This document shows, piece by piece, positions 11,785 through 22,898 of a DNA stretch of 64,000 nt (within the stretch, counting starts at the first letter, position 1; the number at the start of each line of letters is the position of its first letter). The position numbers and the translations under genes are program-made. The notes under the pieces were generated by a model. It was not told the origin of the DNA. It saw only the letters and a program-made list of their open reading frames with translations, and did not search any database. The stretch comes from Xylogone sp. PMI_703. Lineage: Eukaryota; Ascomycota; Leotiomycetes. The stretch is taken from assembly GCA_021399445.1 (NCBI GenBank), contig JAJTUQ010000006.1:3348001-3412000 (forward strand). Direction: 5' to 3'.

Positions 11785-14353
11785 TTATTGTTGAATAAAC
11801 TTCATACTCAGTCTTATTAGTAGAAGACGGAGTATTGGATTTTTCTCTCCTGTAACTGCCTCTAGTCTGTCCAGTTGAGCTTCAATATCTGCCTCGATCT
11901 GCTGCAGATGTTTTAAGACCGCTTTCAAAGTGCCCGTGGACTTCAAGATCTCAATAATATGCATCTTACTCTCGTGACTGAGCGGTGTAATGATTTGATT
12001 TGTAAACGTCGGCCGTTGACGAAAGATTCCAATAATATGGTCTTTAAATTTGGGATGATGCTCGAGGCAATACACGATCGGGTACGAAAACTTCCCCTCG
12101 TCTAGGTCTTCACAGAAACCCTTCTGGTCCGAATAGTACCCTGACTGGAGATTCATGTAGTCATCGCGGATTTGGAAGAAGCGACCCAAGAGAAACATCA
12201 AATGATCAAAGTTCGAGAAGAACGTAGAAGGACTTTCTGCTTGCATGAGCTTCAGTAGCATCCGGAACATTCCACCGGTCTTGTTGTCAATCATGTTCAG
12301 GTATTCTTTTTCTGTTGGACAACTCAGGTTGTATTTCCAATACAGATCCCAGCTTTGCCCGAGGTACAAATGTTCCAACTCTTCCAACAGCATGTCGACA
12401 GCGTCGGGATTACTAAACTTTCTAGCTTTTTGGACTCCCTGTACGAACATAAAATTGGCACTGTTTGATCGTTTGGGCATGACCAAAAATGGTATGGGCG
12501 GCCGGACTACCACGACGCAGTGGAGAGTTGTCTTCAATGTCGTCGAGCAGAAGGGATGCATTATGGAGGAGATTCACCACTTCCTCGACGACTTCGAGAG
12601 ATTCACTAGGTACTTGAAACCAGGTATCTAGTCCGTCAATCAAAGTAGATCGAACCCCTTTAGACGGCATTCCGCAAATGTATTGACTTGGCGCTACGAT
12701 CGCAGCATTACCGGGCTTATACCAGTGATTTTTAACAACGGGAAGATCTGTCTGCTGGACTTGTTAGCACAGAGCATTTAATTGCCTATATAATTCCTGT
12801 GATAGCCTAGTTACCTTTCATAATGCATCTCTCTGCGCTAATCGGGTTTTCATTTCGTCCAATGATGATCTCAGGTATGCATTTTCGACTTCCAACTGAC
12901 TGCGTTGCTGTTCACCTCGGTAAACGGCGTCAAATAGCTGCTTTATCGGACTAGTTATGTTGAAGTTCTTCTCGTTATTTGATTTATCATTCAGTGATCT
13001 GACTGATGAAACAGAATCGGCCTCCGGTAGTCTTGCTCCTGCACTTTTATAGTCTGTATCCACGAATGATGATGAACTACGGCTTGCATTACTAGAAGTC
13101 TTACTTTCTTCAGTGCTTCGTTCGTCTGGAAGGGTTTCTCCACTAGTTAACCTGATCTCAGCGGTAGCTCTACACCCTGGTGAATTGAATGCTGGCGCCA
13201 TGCATGGTGTCGAGCACAGCTGGGAGCCCAATAATGCGTGCCAGAGATGACGCAGCCCGCTATCTCGACCCAGCGCCTTAGGTTCAACGATATGTCCGGA
13301 TACTTGCGGAAAAGCTCTGTTTTCCGCTCAACATACATCTTTTCACACTCCATCATTCGCTCTCTGACTACTTGCTGAGCGTGTGAAATTGAGAGGGCTT
13401 TCATCTTGCTTATCACATCTACAGCATTTACAAGCCGGTGGCCGAAACATTGGAACTCCTCGTATTCTCGATCCCAACTCCAGTAGTCGGTAGTCAACAT
13501 CAATGCCTCATTAACAGGATCAAAGATGTGCTCGACAAGGATCTTCTCCTGGTCAGGTACTTTGAAACCAATACTGAATTCGACTATTGGCCAATAAGCT
13601 CTTCATACCGGGGTGAGGTCAAGTCCATCTTTAAGAATATACTAATTCATTTACAACTTACCTTAGACCGAAGTTACCACTGCAGTACTTGTAATAGTTA
13701 TCTAGACTATTGAACCCTGGAACGTCTGGTTTTTCCACAACGGCCAACCATTCCTTTTGATACATCTCCAACATCTCCATTCCCATCTCTCGATCGATAT
13801 GGATAACGTCGACAAGCATTTGGGCAGTCAGCCGTTTTAATCTTGCGGCTCTTGATCCCTTCTGTGGTGACTTGGTGGAATGAATGTCCAAGGACGCTTC
13901 GAAATCGCGATGCTCATTCGTTGCATCGTGGATATGCATTGCTTCTGGTGCATCTGCTATTCGTTAACAGCTATTGATAAGATAAGAAGAAGAATCACTG
14001 ACGGAAGGAAAGCGAAGATACCAACCATCATGGATAAGACCTAGATCGGTCATATAAGTTACAATCGCCAGCCGCTCAGGGAGTGCTTCTGAATAGGCAA
14101 AAGCACAAAGATTGCCTAATTTACTGGGGGATGTCAATGCCTTCTTCTCTAGTCCATCATGCATATAGTAACCCCAGTCACGGAGAAGACTGCTGCTTGC
14201 AGCATCGGCAATATCATTTCGCTCGTGGATGCGGACCGGTAACGTAGTGAATGCTTTGGTCTTCTTGATTTCCGACTCATCGATAAGACGGGAATGAACG
14301 AAAACCTCGTCCATAAAAGCCATGGGAATGAGGGGTGCTGATAGCTCTTTCAA
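11785..14353 (-). pseudogene. Chimeric class I terpene cyclase - prenyltransferase (fusicoccadiene/ophiobolin synthase type), damaged
   Basis: Bifunctional fungal enzymes of this type make C20/C25 prenyl diphosphates and cyclise them. The N-terminal cyclase domain (14353 to about 13200) shows FTTLPVRIHE, ALPERLAIVTY, and LIHDDAPE as the Asp-rich motif (after an intron ending TAGCAG). Its NSE site reads TDYWSWDRE, with Thr for the usual Asn. A linker with a leucine-rich coiled-coil stretch follows. The prenyltransferase domain shows MPSKGVR, LLLDDIEDNSPLRRG (first Asp-rich motif), FFQIRDDYMNLQSGYY (second) and EDLDEGKFSYP. Two breaks are visible: an in-frame TGA at 12818-12820, two codons before a good intron donor, and a one-base shift at the AAA run 12464-12466, within the segment after HAQTI. 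The rest of each domain is well preserved, so loss is recent, or the shift is an assembly error. Confidence 0.85.
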
Positions 14354-14963
14354 TTTAAATCCACGCTACAAGCTTGAAAATGCTTAATTATGACGCAGAG
14401 TATGTTTTTCAGCTTCGAGGTGGTACGTTGGAGGGTGACGAACAGAAATTTGCCTTCTTTATCTTAAAGAGTAACAGTATCATCTACTTCGATATATTGC
14501 TTGCCTCGGCGGATTATTGATTAGTATCAGGTTAAAACGAAGCAAAAGTTCCGACCCATGCGTTGCTTTGAAATATTTTGGACTATTAGCTAATAATGCG
14601 GAATAGATATACTCAAATAGCTGCAGGACTTACCGCAATGTGAGATAACAATCCACCAGCTAGGTTATCCACGCACTTAGCTCACAATAGCGTAGCTCTA
14701 TCTACCCTTTTTATATACCGTACTGTAATATAGATTACTTAACCAGCTCAAAGGAGCATGAATCAAATCCAGTCTCACATCAGCAGCCCAATACTCACCC
14801 GTGCAGCGTTAGGTCTTAACGCATTTCGGATAGTAAGACGGGCCGGGATGCATGTGTGAGAACTACATATTAGCCATTATATACCGGTACTCACTGCATC
14901 ATGCTTTACTGCGTACTCTAACGCCTCGAGCATTTGGGTATTACCGGCGTGGGGTTCTCGAAC
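14354..14963. promoter_or_regulatory. Divergent intergenic region, terpene synthase / P450
   Basis: A 610-bp region between the start of the terpene synthase (minus) and the P450 (plus). No coding potential is visible. Divergent arrangement makes shared regulation likely, but I cannot point to a specific binding site. Confidence 0.4.
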
Positions 14964-16884
14964 ATGGCACTTATTGACATACCGTACACGACATCCTTTA
15001 TGACGATAGCATCAGGCATCGTAAGCCGGGTCTCCTCGATTGTCTTTTGTTACAACGTTTTTAACGGGTGTGCATCACATGTTAGGTACTAGCTTGCCTT
15101 GTAGCCATAGGAATTTATAACTACTTTTTCCACCCATTAGCTAATGTCCCAGGACCACTGAGTGGGGCAATATCCCCGGTGATCAACCTCCTTCCAGCAG
15201 AGTTTGTTCCACCTCGCATGTTGTACGTCCTAACTTACCAATTTAGTTCTGGGCGATACGCGTATTTTACCAACGACGACCAAACTACGAATTTGAACAA
15301 GTACATGCGAAATATGGTGCGGTCATTGCCGCTGCTGGTTCGTGCTAGAATATTACCTTCTAACAGTGGAGTGATAGGGCCAGCTGTCCGTATCGGTCCT
15401 AGTCAACTCTCCTTCGCAACACCGGAAGCTGAAGAGACAATATACGCAAATCAGCCTCGTGAGATGCGCGGAAAATTCGACTATTTTAGCAAAGCAAATA
15501 CCATCCAGGAGATGTTTAGTGCCATGGGTTTCAAAGGCCGCAATATAGGGACCATCAGAGAGAGAGACCTGCACAGTCAGTTAAAGAAGCGCCTCCAACC
15601 TGCTTTATCAAATAAGGCTCTCCTTGGACAAGAGTCTCTTCACTACCGACACCTCACTCAGATTTTCTGCCAATTGGATGAACTAATTGCTAAAGGCGAG
15701 GCCATCGACCTGACAAGCTGTTTCGCAAAAATGATTTGGAACTTGGTTTTTGACTTGTCTTTTGGCGAGCCTCTAGTTAAGGAGAAGCAGGGTGAGTACT
15801 CAAGCACCTATTCGGTAAACCCGAGCCGGAGCATATTCACTTGAGGATTGACTTTGGATGTAGAAACATTTGAGAAGCTACTCACCTTTTATGAGAAGTG
15901 GTTTCCATTCGTAGAAGTAGTCAACTATGCCATGCCTCTGCTGGAAGGAGTCCTGAAATTTGGCTTCAGCTTGGTCCCTGCAGTGACAATGAAAGCTATC
16001 TTACCATCAGCAAAACTGAGAGAGTGAGCTGAATAAAGACGTATTTCGTCCTGGGCTAATAAATCTTGCTAGCTGTATTGACCGTCATGATGGGCACAAA
16101 GATATTTTAACCGCCATCTTGAGTGCACAAGAGATGGATAAGGGTGGGATTCACATGACGGAAGAGGAGATACACAGTAATTCTGTCATGCTTTTGTGAG
16201 TAAGAACAAACTTCATCTGAGTAGCTGGCTAAGTCATCGTGCAGTGTCGCCGGCTACAAGACAACAGAGACCGCCCACTCGGCCATCATGTACTATCTTC
16301 TCCGTGAGCCTCATCATATGAAGCGGCTTCAGGATGAGCTTCATAGCATATTTCACACGCTGTATGAGATTACAGGTGAAAAGCTACGGCGTCTCCCTTT
16401 CCTTAATGGATGCATCAATGAGAGTCTGCACTTGATAAGCCCGGTGGCTAGTAAATTTCAAAGTCGCATATCTCCTGGCACTACGATCGATGGGATATAT
16501 GTTCCAGCCGGAACAGAAGTTTTCTCAGAGACGCATACTATGCAACGTTCTGCACAGTACTGGGCAAATCCTTCATCTTTTTGTCCAGAAAGATGGTTCG
16601 ACAATGGGCCTGGTACTATATTCGCCAACGACAAGCGGGGTGCTTATAGGCCGTTTGGGAGTGGCCCAAGAATGTGTATCGGCCGAGAAGTAGCGTTGCA
16701 TTCATTGCGGCTTACAGTGTCAAGGCTAGCATTCCGGTATAAGATAGAAATGAAGAATAGGGATACGTTCTTGGGGGAGCGCGACGTTGCCTCAACGGCA
16801 GTTTACTCAAATTACAAGACCTTGGTCCGTCTTACCAAGCTGACAGCAAAGGATGCATCAGATACAGATACTATAGAGCTGTAG
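14964..16884 (+). CDS. Cytochrome P450 monooxygenase
   Basis: A microsomal heme monooxygenase, probably tailoring the product of the adjacent terpene synthase. Five exons (14964-15020, 15086-15791, 15864-16023, 16073-16195, 16245-16884) sum to exactly 561 aa. The first exon is short: the ATG at 14964 opens a peptide that splices to VLACLVAIGIYNYFFHPL, giving the membrane anchor followed by the proline hinge NVPGPLSG. Starting at 15179 would lose this anchor. Motifs are AGYKTT in the I helix, FCPERW, and the heme loop FGSGPRMCIG with its cysteine. The K-helix ExxR motif reads ESLH at 16420-16431, so the near-invariant arginine is histidine. That change would be expected to impair heme insertion or folding, so activity is doubtful. 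It is divergent from the broken terpene synthase. Confidence 0.88.
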
Positions 16885-17499
16885 CTTAAATATTACTGAT
16901 CTGCTAAAAGTAGAGGTCTTTCACGTATTGAGTAGAGATCACCCAGATTAGAATTGAGAGAGTATGTTGACTCGCTTCCAACTCCACCAGGAAATAGGGA
17001 GACCCTTGAGACAGATTGATTTTAATCTGGCAAACATGAGCCCTCTGGCAGCTGGGAACCATCCTCGTAAACCAACTATAATTCCCGCTATCTACGTGTT
17101 GCTTGCGTTTTTCTCATACTCCTTTCTATTGACAGATGAAAACATAATGGCGAAGCATTTTCCTTAATTAAGGAGACAAGTGCAAATATACAGTATCAAC
17201 TTTATGTCAGTGCTCAAAATCATCTACGTGGAACAGATATTTGTTTTTGACCAAGGATAAAGTGGGAGCAGAGCAGATCTGAGGATCAACACAGAACCAA
17301 CGAAAGAAAGTTTCAGTATAACTATTCCAGCTATATTGACGGTTCTCTTGGTCACTTGTGCGATGCATGCCCATACCGGAATGAATGCGATATGGCGCTT
17401 AATAATTCACACTGAATCTAAGAACTGGCATCTATAACATGACTGATCTACATTATGTTCTAGCCCATTCACCAACGATGCAACTCATAAGCTAATATA

Positions 17500-17720
17500 G
17501 CTCTCTATTACACTCTTAATATTGCTTTCAATTGTACTCTCGATTATACTCTTAGTTTAATAAATTATAACAATTTTCTTTTCTTTTGTAAGCGTTCTCA
17601 TACGATTTATTGTTTCGTCAAATTCACTCTAACTATATTAACGATTATACTATCCAATATAAAATTTTAGGTAAAATCTGGGTGTTCTAGTTATATTCAT
17701 ATTTAGTGAATGGATTAATT
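17500..17720. repeat. AT-rich low-complexity segment with recurring TATACTCTTA-like units
   Basis: Variants of a short unit (ATTACACTCTTAAT, ATTGTACTCTCGAT, TATACTCTTAG, ATTATACTATCC) recur several times. They are degenerate rather than an exact tandem array. No function can be assigned. Confidence 0.35.
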
Positions 17721-18159
17721 ATAAAAACGAATATAAAAATATTAGTTAATGAGTTCAAGTGTGAGATTACATAATTTTGTCAATTCCTAGTAACTTATTG
17801 TTAGACCACGGATATAAAGGGTATAAGCAGCTAGTTCAGCTGGAGATCTCCTTTTGTTCTGAGACTTATTATCCCCCTCCATGTAGTACCGGTAGCCGAT
17901 CCACTGAAATGCCCTCTGATGTTCCTATATGCTCAAACCCCGGTAAAAGAAGATAAAGAAATTATCAGAATTTCTCAATTGAGCTTATAAGGTTCTTACA
18001 GTCCTCGTCCAATCCTACGCGGATGCCTTGCTGATGTTACAATATTCCCTAGTTTCGCCCTTGTAGGTGACAAGCATTACGCGGACGATACAGGAGTATT
18101 TGCACATACTTTCCTGATAGGGAATAATTCCAATCACGAGATGCAAACCCGCACAGATT

Positions 18160-18640
18160 TTGAGTCATGCTAATCCGTGCCGGCGGATCGGATTCTGATC
18201 CACTTAAAATCCGATTCGATCAAGTTCGGATGGAGCGAACGGCACGAGGAGTGGTGCAGATAAGCCTTGGTCAAGCCTTGGCCCGAGTTGTAAGCTTTTT
18301 TTCTGGGGCGGTAACTGCGGCAAATCGCGGCCGAAAGTTACAGTATGCTCTACTCGGAATCTGGTATATGAACGCGTGAATGGTGGCACCAGTACTGTAG
18401 TTGAGCCAAGGACTAAAGCTGCAAACGAACCGGGTTGAATCGGATTTTGAATAAATTCCGAATCTGACCCGTTTCCAGGGATTTGATTAGCTGATAATCT
18501 GAACGGATTCGTCAGCGGATCAAGCTCAGGAATTGAGAGTCCAGATCTGGTTCGACCCCGAACAATCCGACCAATCCGTTGGGAACCCTACCGAGGACTG
18601 GCCAATGAAAAAGTACAATGTGGTATGCCATGAAGGATTC
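18160..18640. repeat. Degenerate GATCGGATTC-type repeat region, possible mobile-element relic
   Basis: Words such as GGATCGGATTCTGATCC, AATCCGATTCGATC, GAATCGGATTTTG and AACAATCCGACCAATCCG recur on both strands. A direct repeat AAGCCTTGG occurs twice near 18260-18280. GC content is above the flanks. No ends or coding frame are recognisable, so the mobile-element origin is a guess. Confidence 0.3.
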
Positions 18641-19657
18641 CCCCAGGCCTCTTCATGCACATGGTGAAGTTGCCGGCATTCTTTACAACCTCCACTCATG
18701 GTTACATCCGTCTTGGCGCTGGCCCTCGGCCCTAACATGTATACACAACTCATTATTTTCTCTTCCATATGCTTTTAATCTTTCCACAGGGAACCAAGTT
18801 ATTGACGGATTACGACGATCTCTTGCCTTAAGACCAAGAATAACGAGTTGAATAGGTTTAACAGGTGGGTAGATTACGTTTGATCTCGAATCGGCCGTAT
18901 AATAGGTAGGAAGAAAGCTTCCGTGACTCAGGCCGAAAGTTCTAAAGTATTTTTTCACTCTTGAGCTATTCATTGTGTATACAACGGAAATCATTATATT
19001 CAATAGTTAAGAACCATAGAGTATCTTAACGTGATTGGTAATATATAAGATGCCTTTTCGTATCGACCGCTTTCGATTGAGAACTTTAATCTCGACATAC
19101 CCGCCGCTAACCTTAAGTCTTGAGAATAAAGCGCTCTTGATCGAGGAAAAGCTCCGGTTTTAGTACTGGCAATAGGCCCGAACTCGAAGAACAAAAAGTC
19201 GTACTCGATCACGACATTCTTAATAGAGATTAAGAAGACTAATAATGGCCATTTATTCACGGCTCTCGATCGGAGGCACCCCCACCATTGGGTCTCATTT
19301 ACTAGGGTTTCTGCAAAATCGGCCGTCTACTGGAAATATCGTAATTTGAGGTGTTTAACATATCACCCCTCCCCCTGGTATCGCTTAATCTTTGCGAGGA
19401 TCCTAAGTGGCTCAGTACCAGGAGTCCCTGGTAGAGACGGAATATTTGCGGAAGGTAAACCAGAATTTACAGTCCTAAGAATACATGGGGAAGGAGCGGG
19501 TAGGAGGGCTCAATCAAGAAGGTAGCACTTTAGACGTTTTTGGAATACGATGCCGCTGATAAGATTTCTGAAAGAGGCAACTGACTGCACTCAGAGTAGG
19601 TGGTATACGTGCTAGACTTGCAAGATGGTTATGAGGATGAAGCGAATCCTGTGAAGA

Positions 19658-19664
19658 TATAAAA
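19658..19664 (+). promoter_or_regulatory. Candidate TATA box (TATAAAA)
   Basis: A consensus TATAAAA about 310 bp ahead of the ATG at 19971. The distance implies a long or spliced 5' untranslated leader if it is the true core promoter. Confidence 0.35.
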
Positions 19665-19970
19665 GAGGCACTGTGAACCTTTGCCCAGAGTCTTCTGATC
19701 CATCACTCTCTCACAGTTATCTCGCTCAGACAAGTTTGAGCAAAGGGTCAGTTTTTCAATTTAGTCGCTCTAAGTCTGGATCATAGAGTTTTCAGTGACC
19801 CGGGTCTATCATAGAGAGAAATTTTAGACTTCACACTTAACTCAAATTCATGCTTGGCCCAACATGACTATTGGCAATAAATAGGAATATTACTGACACA
19901 TCTTAAATAGAGCACAAAGTCGTTTCCCGCTTCAAATGAAAAAGTTTCCAAGCTCGATTACTACCTCAAA

Positions 19971-20991
19971 ATGTCTGTGGCACCCCCTTCACAAGGCTTA
20001 GGCAGCAATTTCAACTACTTTCTTGCAAATGGTGGCAATGCTATCACCGGCCTGAATGTTGAAATTACTTTCGCCGAGCCACTCATCTCTGCCTCTAACG
20101 GATTTGGCTTTCAACTCAACGGTTATGCCCGTACGCAACCCTGAGCCTTTGTTCTTGCACTTCCCTACATCCCTCCATTTCTTCTTGCATTCTCTATTTC
20201 ACTTCACACGCTCCTGAAACTTTCTTGAACAGGAAAATACTGACTCCCATATGTCGGTAGAGGAGCTTCCCGGTGCCCCAAGTACTACTCCCAACTGGCA
20301 ACAATATGTAGTCTTCGCAGAACCAGGCGACAGAACCCTTTGGGGTGTCGTTGACAACTGGGAGGGAACTGTTCCCGCCAGCACAGATGCCCAAATAATC
20401 AATGATGAGGTCGAGATTACTACCCTGAGCACAGCTAGCGAGATACCCGCCGGTGCTACTATTAATATTACTCCTACCTTCAGTTCTAGCAATGTCATCA
20501 CTGGTATTACTTTTACGTATACTCCTCCAAACGGCCGGGCTGTTTCTTCATCCCTAACTTTGACCAACCTTGATGTCTTCGGCACTAGGAGGAAGATTAC
20601 TTCTGCATATGAATCTCCAATTTCTGCATTAACATTCAACATCGTGGGCGACTACAATGGAAACGACGGCGACTTTACTTCGGGCTCTGGTACCATCGTC
20701 TACACGGCCAATCAACCTCTAACCGTACTAACCAGTGAGCCGAGTTACACCGCGTTCCAGGATGTGACCGGTGAGACGGCCAACACTGTCTATGGCGAAT
20801 TACCTGTGTCAGATAGTACCACGATCACTCAGACTTGGAGCATTACGGAGGGAAGAGCCAACTTCGGACCAGCCGTTGGCCATAAATTGCCAATTCCACA
20901 CAGTAGCAAGCAGAAGAGAGGACACAGCTTGCCGATTCCCCGCCATATTGTGCGCATGAATGAAGGTAATTCGGCCAAGATACCTTTCTGA
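19971..20991 (+). CDS. Hypothetical beta-rich protein of a widespread fungal family
   Basis: Two exons (19971-20130 and 20261-20991) give 296 aa. The intron ends CATATGTCGGTAG, joining NGYA to ELPGAPSTTPNWQQYV in frame; it also removes the stop that follows the nearer AG. The features GLGSNFNYFL near the N-terminus, GFGFQLNGY, WQQYV and a tryptophan-containing VDNW segment recall an uncharacterised protein type that I believe recurs in fungi. I know no function for it. There is no signal peptide or membrane segment. The last 40 residues are basic and contain a repeated GHxLPIP motif (GHKLPIPH, then GHSLPIPRH) with a KQKR between, which looks like an added tail. It stands alone, more than 800 bp from its nearest neighbour. 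Confidence 0.72.
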
Positions 20992-21793
20992 TTCAAAAAG
21001 CTGACATCCATTGCAGAAAAGTACGATCGAGTTAACAAGCTTTAAAAGGAAAATAGTTACTGTTGAAGAGTTAGAGTAACGTTTGAGAGGAACATTATGG
21101 TTGTCTGAGAGTTGGCATGTTAATGCAACGTGAAAGGCATTTATCCGTAGCTACTACGATTTTCTTGGAGAAGGTCTGTAGACTAAAATAAATATGATCG
21201 AGTCCAGACACCTTCCACTTCATTCAATTTCTCAAAGCTTACAAGTTAGCATCCGTCTCGTAATGACGACATCAGCACCGGAAAAAGCCCTTTTGAGCTC
21301 ATCTTGGGTTCCATACTCCACCGAAAGAACGTTCAGCCTCTGGGAAGTTCTACTCGGTAGATTAAACCTGTAGCCAACCGTGCTCCTGTAGAGACTTTTG
21401 AGCGTGCAAGTGCGGTTCTTCGATTAGCAAAATGAAAATACTGACCATTTTATGAGCACTTAGATATGTTTTTAGCCGCATTGCAGAATAGATTCATTAG
21501 TTTAAAAATTGATTGTAAACTAAAGTAACAAGATGAATAATCAAGATATAAGTTAGAAAAGGCTATGTTGCCTAGAAGACAGAAACAGTATACTATGTAG
21601 TATTGTTAAGTTCCTGTGTATTATATAAGGTTATCATGTCAGGTAATACACAATGTAGAGAGAGAATCAAATATAACCGCCATGAGGGGTGTTTAATACA
21701 GCAGATAATGAAATTAAACCTCAGGCGGTCGCTAGTCGATGGCGTAAATTTCAATACTCGAACTAGAAGTATAGAACAATACTCAAAAGTATT
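20992..21793. other. Intergenic between convergent genes
   Basis: AT-rich 3' flanking sequence of the two converging genes. No open frame with recognisable content was found. Confidence 0.4.
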
Positions 21794-22828
21794 TTAACCT
21801 GACAGATCAATTGCAAGTACCTGCCCACCAATGATTTCGTATCCGTTTACTGGGACCCCCAAACCCCCAGTGGTCGTAACGTAGAGGAAATTACTCCTGG
21901 GGGCTCTGGAGAGCGCTGCGGAGGTAGGGACAGCAATCTCAGTTGAATTGATATTTCCGGCAATGAGTCTGTGGGAGCCATCTGCGAATACTTCTACAAT
22001 GGAATTACCACCTGATGTGACGACATATGCGTTACCGTTGCTTGCTAGAGCAAAATCGTCGTTCGAAGCTCCATCCGCCGCTGGATATAGAATGGTAGGC
22101 GTTGATCCGGCAACTGGAGTGCCGTCAAAATTAACCTGCTGTCTTCCAAAAATACTCTTGCCAGCGTTAGCTACATAAAGTTGATCACCCGCTACATGGA
22201 TGCCGTCGACTCCTGCGGGACCGAAGACATTTGGAACTCCGTCAGCAACAAGCTCGTTCGAAGGAGGAACAGCAATGACAGCGTCTCCTGTGTTTACATC
22301 GAATCGATACACACACCCAGCTACTATGTCCGCTATCAAAAGATGTCCTGGATCATTTGGTAGGTTGCACATCCCATTAGCTAGATTGATGCTACCAATG
22401 TCTGATAGCTTTGAGATCAGCGGTGTTGAACCCTGGGCTGATGCGAAATCCACTTTCCATACTGCCCCTGAGTAAGGTGTAAAGCCACTGAGAGAGAAGG
22501 TGCTAGCAATAACAGCGAAGACGTCTGGTTCGTATTCCGCGATCCCAAAAAGGGCGGTCGCGTTAGGGAATTCGTAGATTAGCTCTGGGGGTGTACCTGG
22601 TTGTGAGGGGTCGATAGAGTAGAGCTGTGGCCCTGGAACTAAAATTGTCACAAGAATCTGGTTATTGGATCGAACGGCGATATTCTCGACCCAGGTGCCA
22701 TTGGGAAACTCATAAAGAATGTGAATATTTGGGCCCTGTCCTTCAGCAAAACAAACGCGAGTAAACAGCTCCCAGGTTACAAGTATGAGACTCCACGTAT
22801 AATGCATTCTGGTCCGAATATACGACAT
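21794..22828 (-). CDS. Secreted six-bladed beta-propeller (SMP-30/gluconolactonase/LRE-like)
   Basis: An uninterrupted 344-aa frame. Residues about 10-28 form a hydrophobic signal peptide ending near CFAEG. The body has the repeating propeller pattern of SMP-30-like proteins: LYSIDPSQPG, GIAEYEPDVFAVI, GAVWKVDFAS, LANGMCNLPNDPGHLLIADIVAGCVYRFDVNTG, GVDGIHVAGDQLYVANAG and ALASNGNAYVVTSGGNSI. Family members include Ca-dependent lactonases and esterases, but many fungal secreted copies have no tested substrate. I do not see enough to name the metal ligands or the reaction. A TATAAG-type box lies about 65 bp upstream. The neighbours do not suggest a pathway. The propeller fold call is firm and the activity is open. 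Confidence 0.82.
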   Translation of the reverse strand: MSYIRTRMHYTWSLILVTWELFTRVCFAEGQGPNIHILYEFPNGTWVENIAVRSNNQILVTILVPGPQLYSIDPSQPGTPPELIYEFPNATALFGIAEYEPDVFAVIASTFSLSGFTPYSGAVWKVDFASAQGSTPLISKLSDIGSINLANGMCNLPNDPGHLLIADIVAGCVYRFDVNTGDAVIAVPPSNELVADGVPNVFGPAGVDGIHVAGDQLYVANAGKSIFGRQQVNFDGTPVAGSTPTILYPAADGASNDDFALASNGNAYVVTSGGNSIVEVFADGSHRLIAGNINSTEIAVPTSAALSRAPRSNFLYVTTTGGLGVPVNGYEIIGGQVLAIDLSG

Positions 22829-22891
22829 TGAGGTAAGGATAGAGTGGTGTAATTCTAAAAATCTGGCGCGTTCTAATGAGTCTACAAGAGC

Positions 22892-22898
22892 TTATATA
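22892..22898 (-). promoter_or_regulatory. TATA box (TATATAA on the minus strand)
   Basis: TATATAA lies about 65 bp upstream of the ATG of the beta-propeller gene, at a usual distance for a fungal core promoter. Confidence 0.5.

Larger units (their letters stand above)
16885..19657. other. Gene-poor stretch with degenerate repeats
   Basis: About 2.8 kb without a supportable gene. It contains an AT-rich section with recurring pyrimidine-rich units (about 17500-17720), and a GC-richer section full of GATCCGATT-like words (about 18160-18640). Short open frames at 18683-19003 and 19000-19260 have no recognised motif. This has the look of old transposon debris, but no ends or transposase can be identified. 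Confidence 0.4.

Noticed and set aside
12245..12631. 128-codon plus-strand frame within the terpene synthase
   Set aside because: Antisense shadow of the prenyltransferase domain; no motif of its own.
13964..14010. Loss of the cyclase Asp-rich motif if the intron ends at the first AG options
   Set aside because: Using the TAGCAG acceptor gives HDDAPE, the expected motif, so this site is not damaged.
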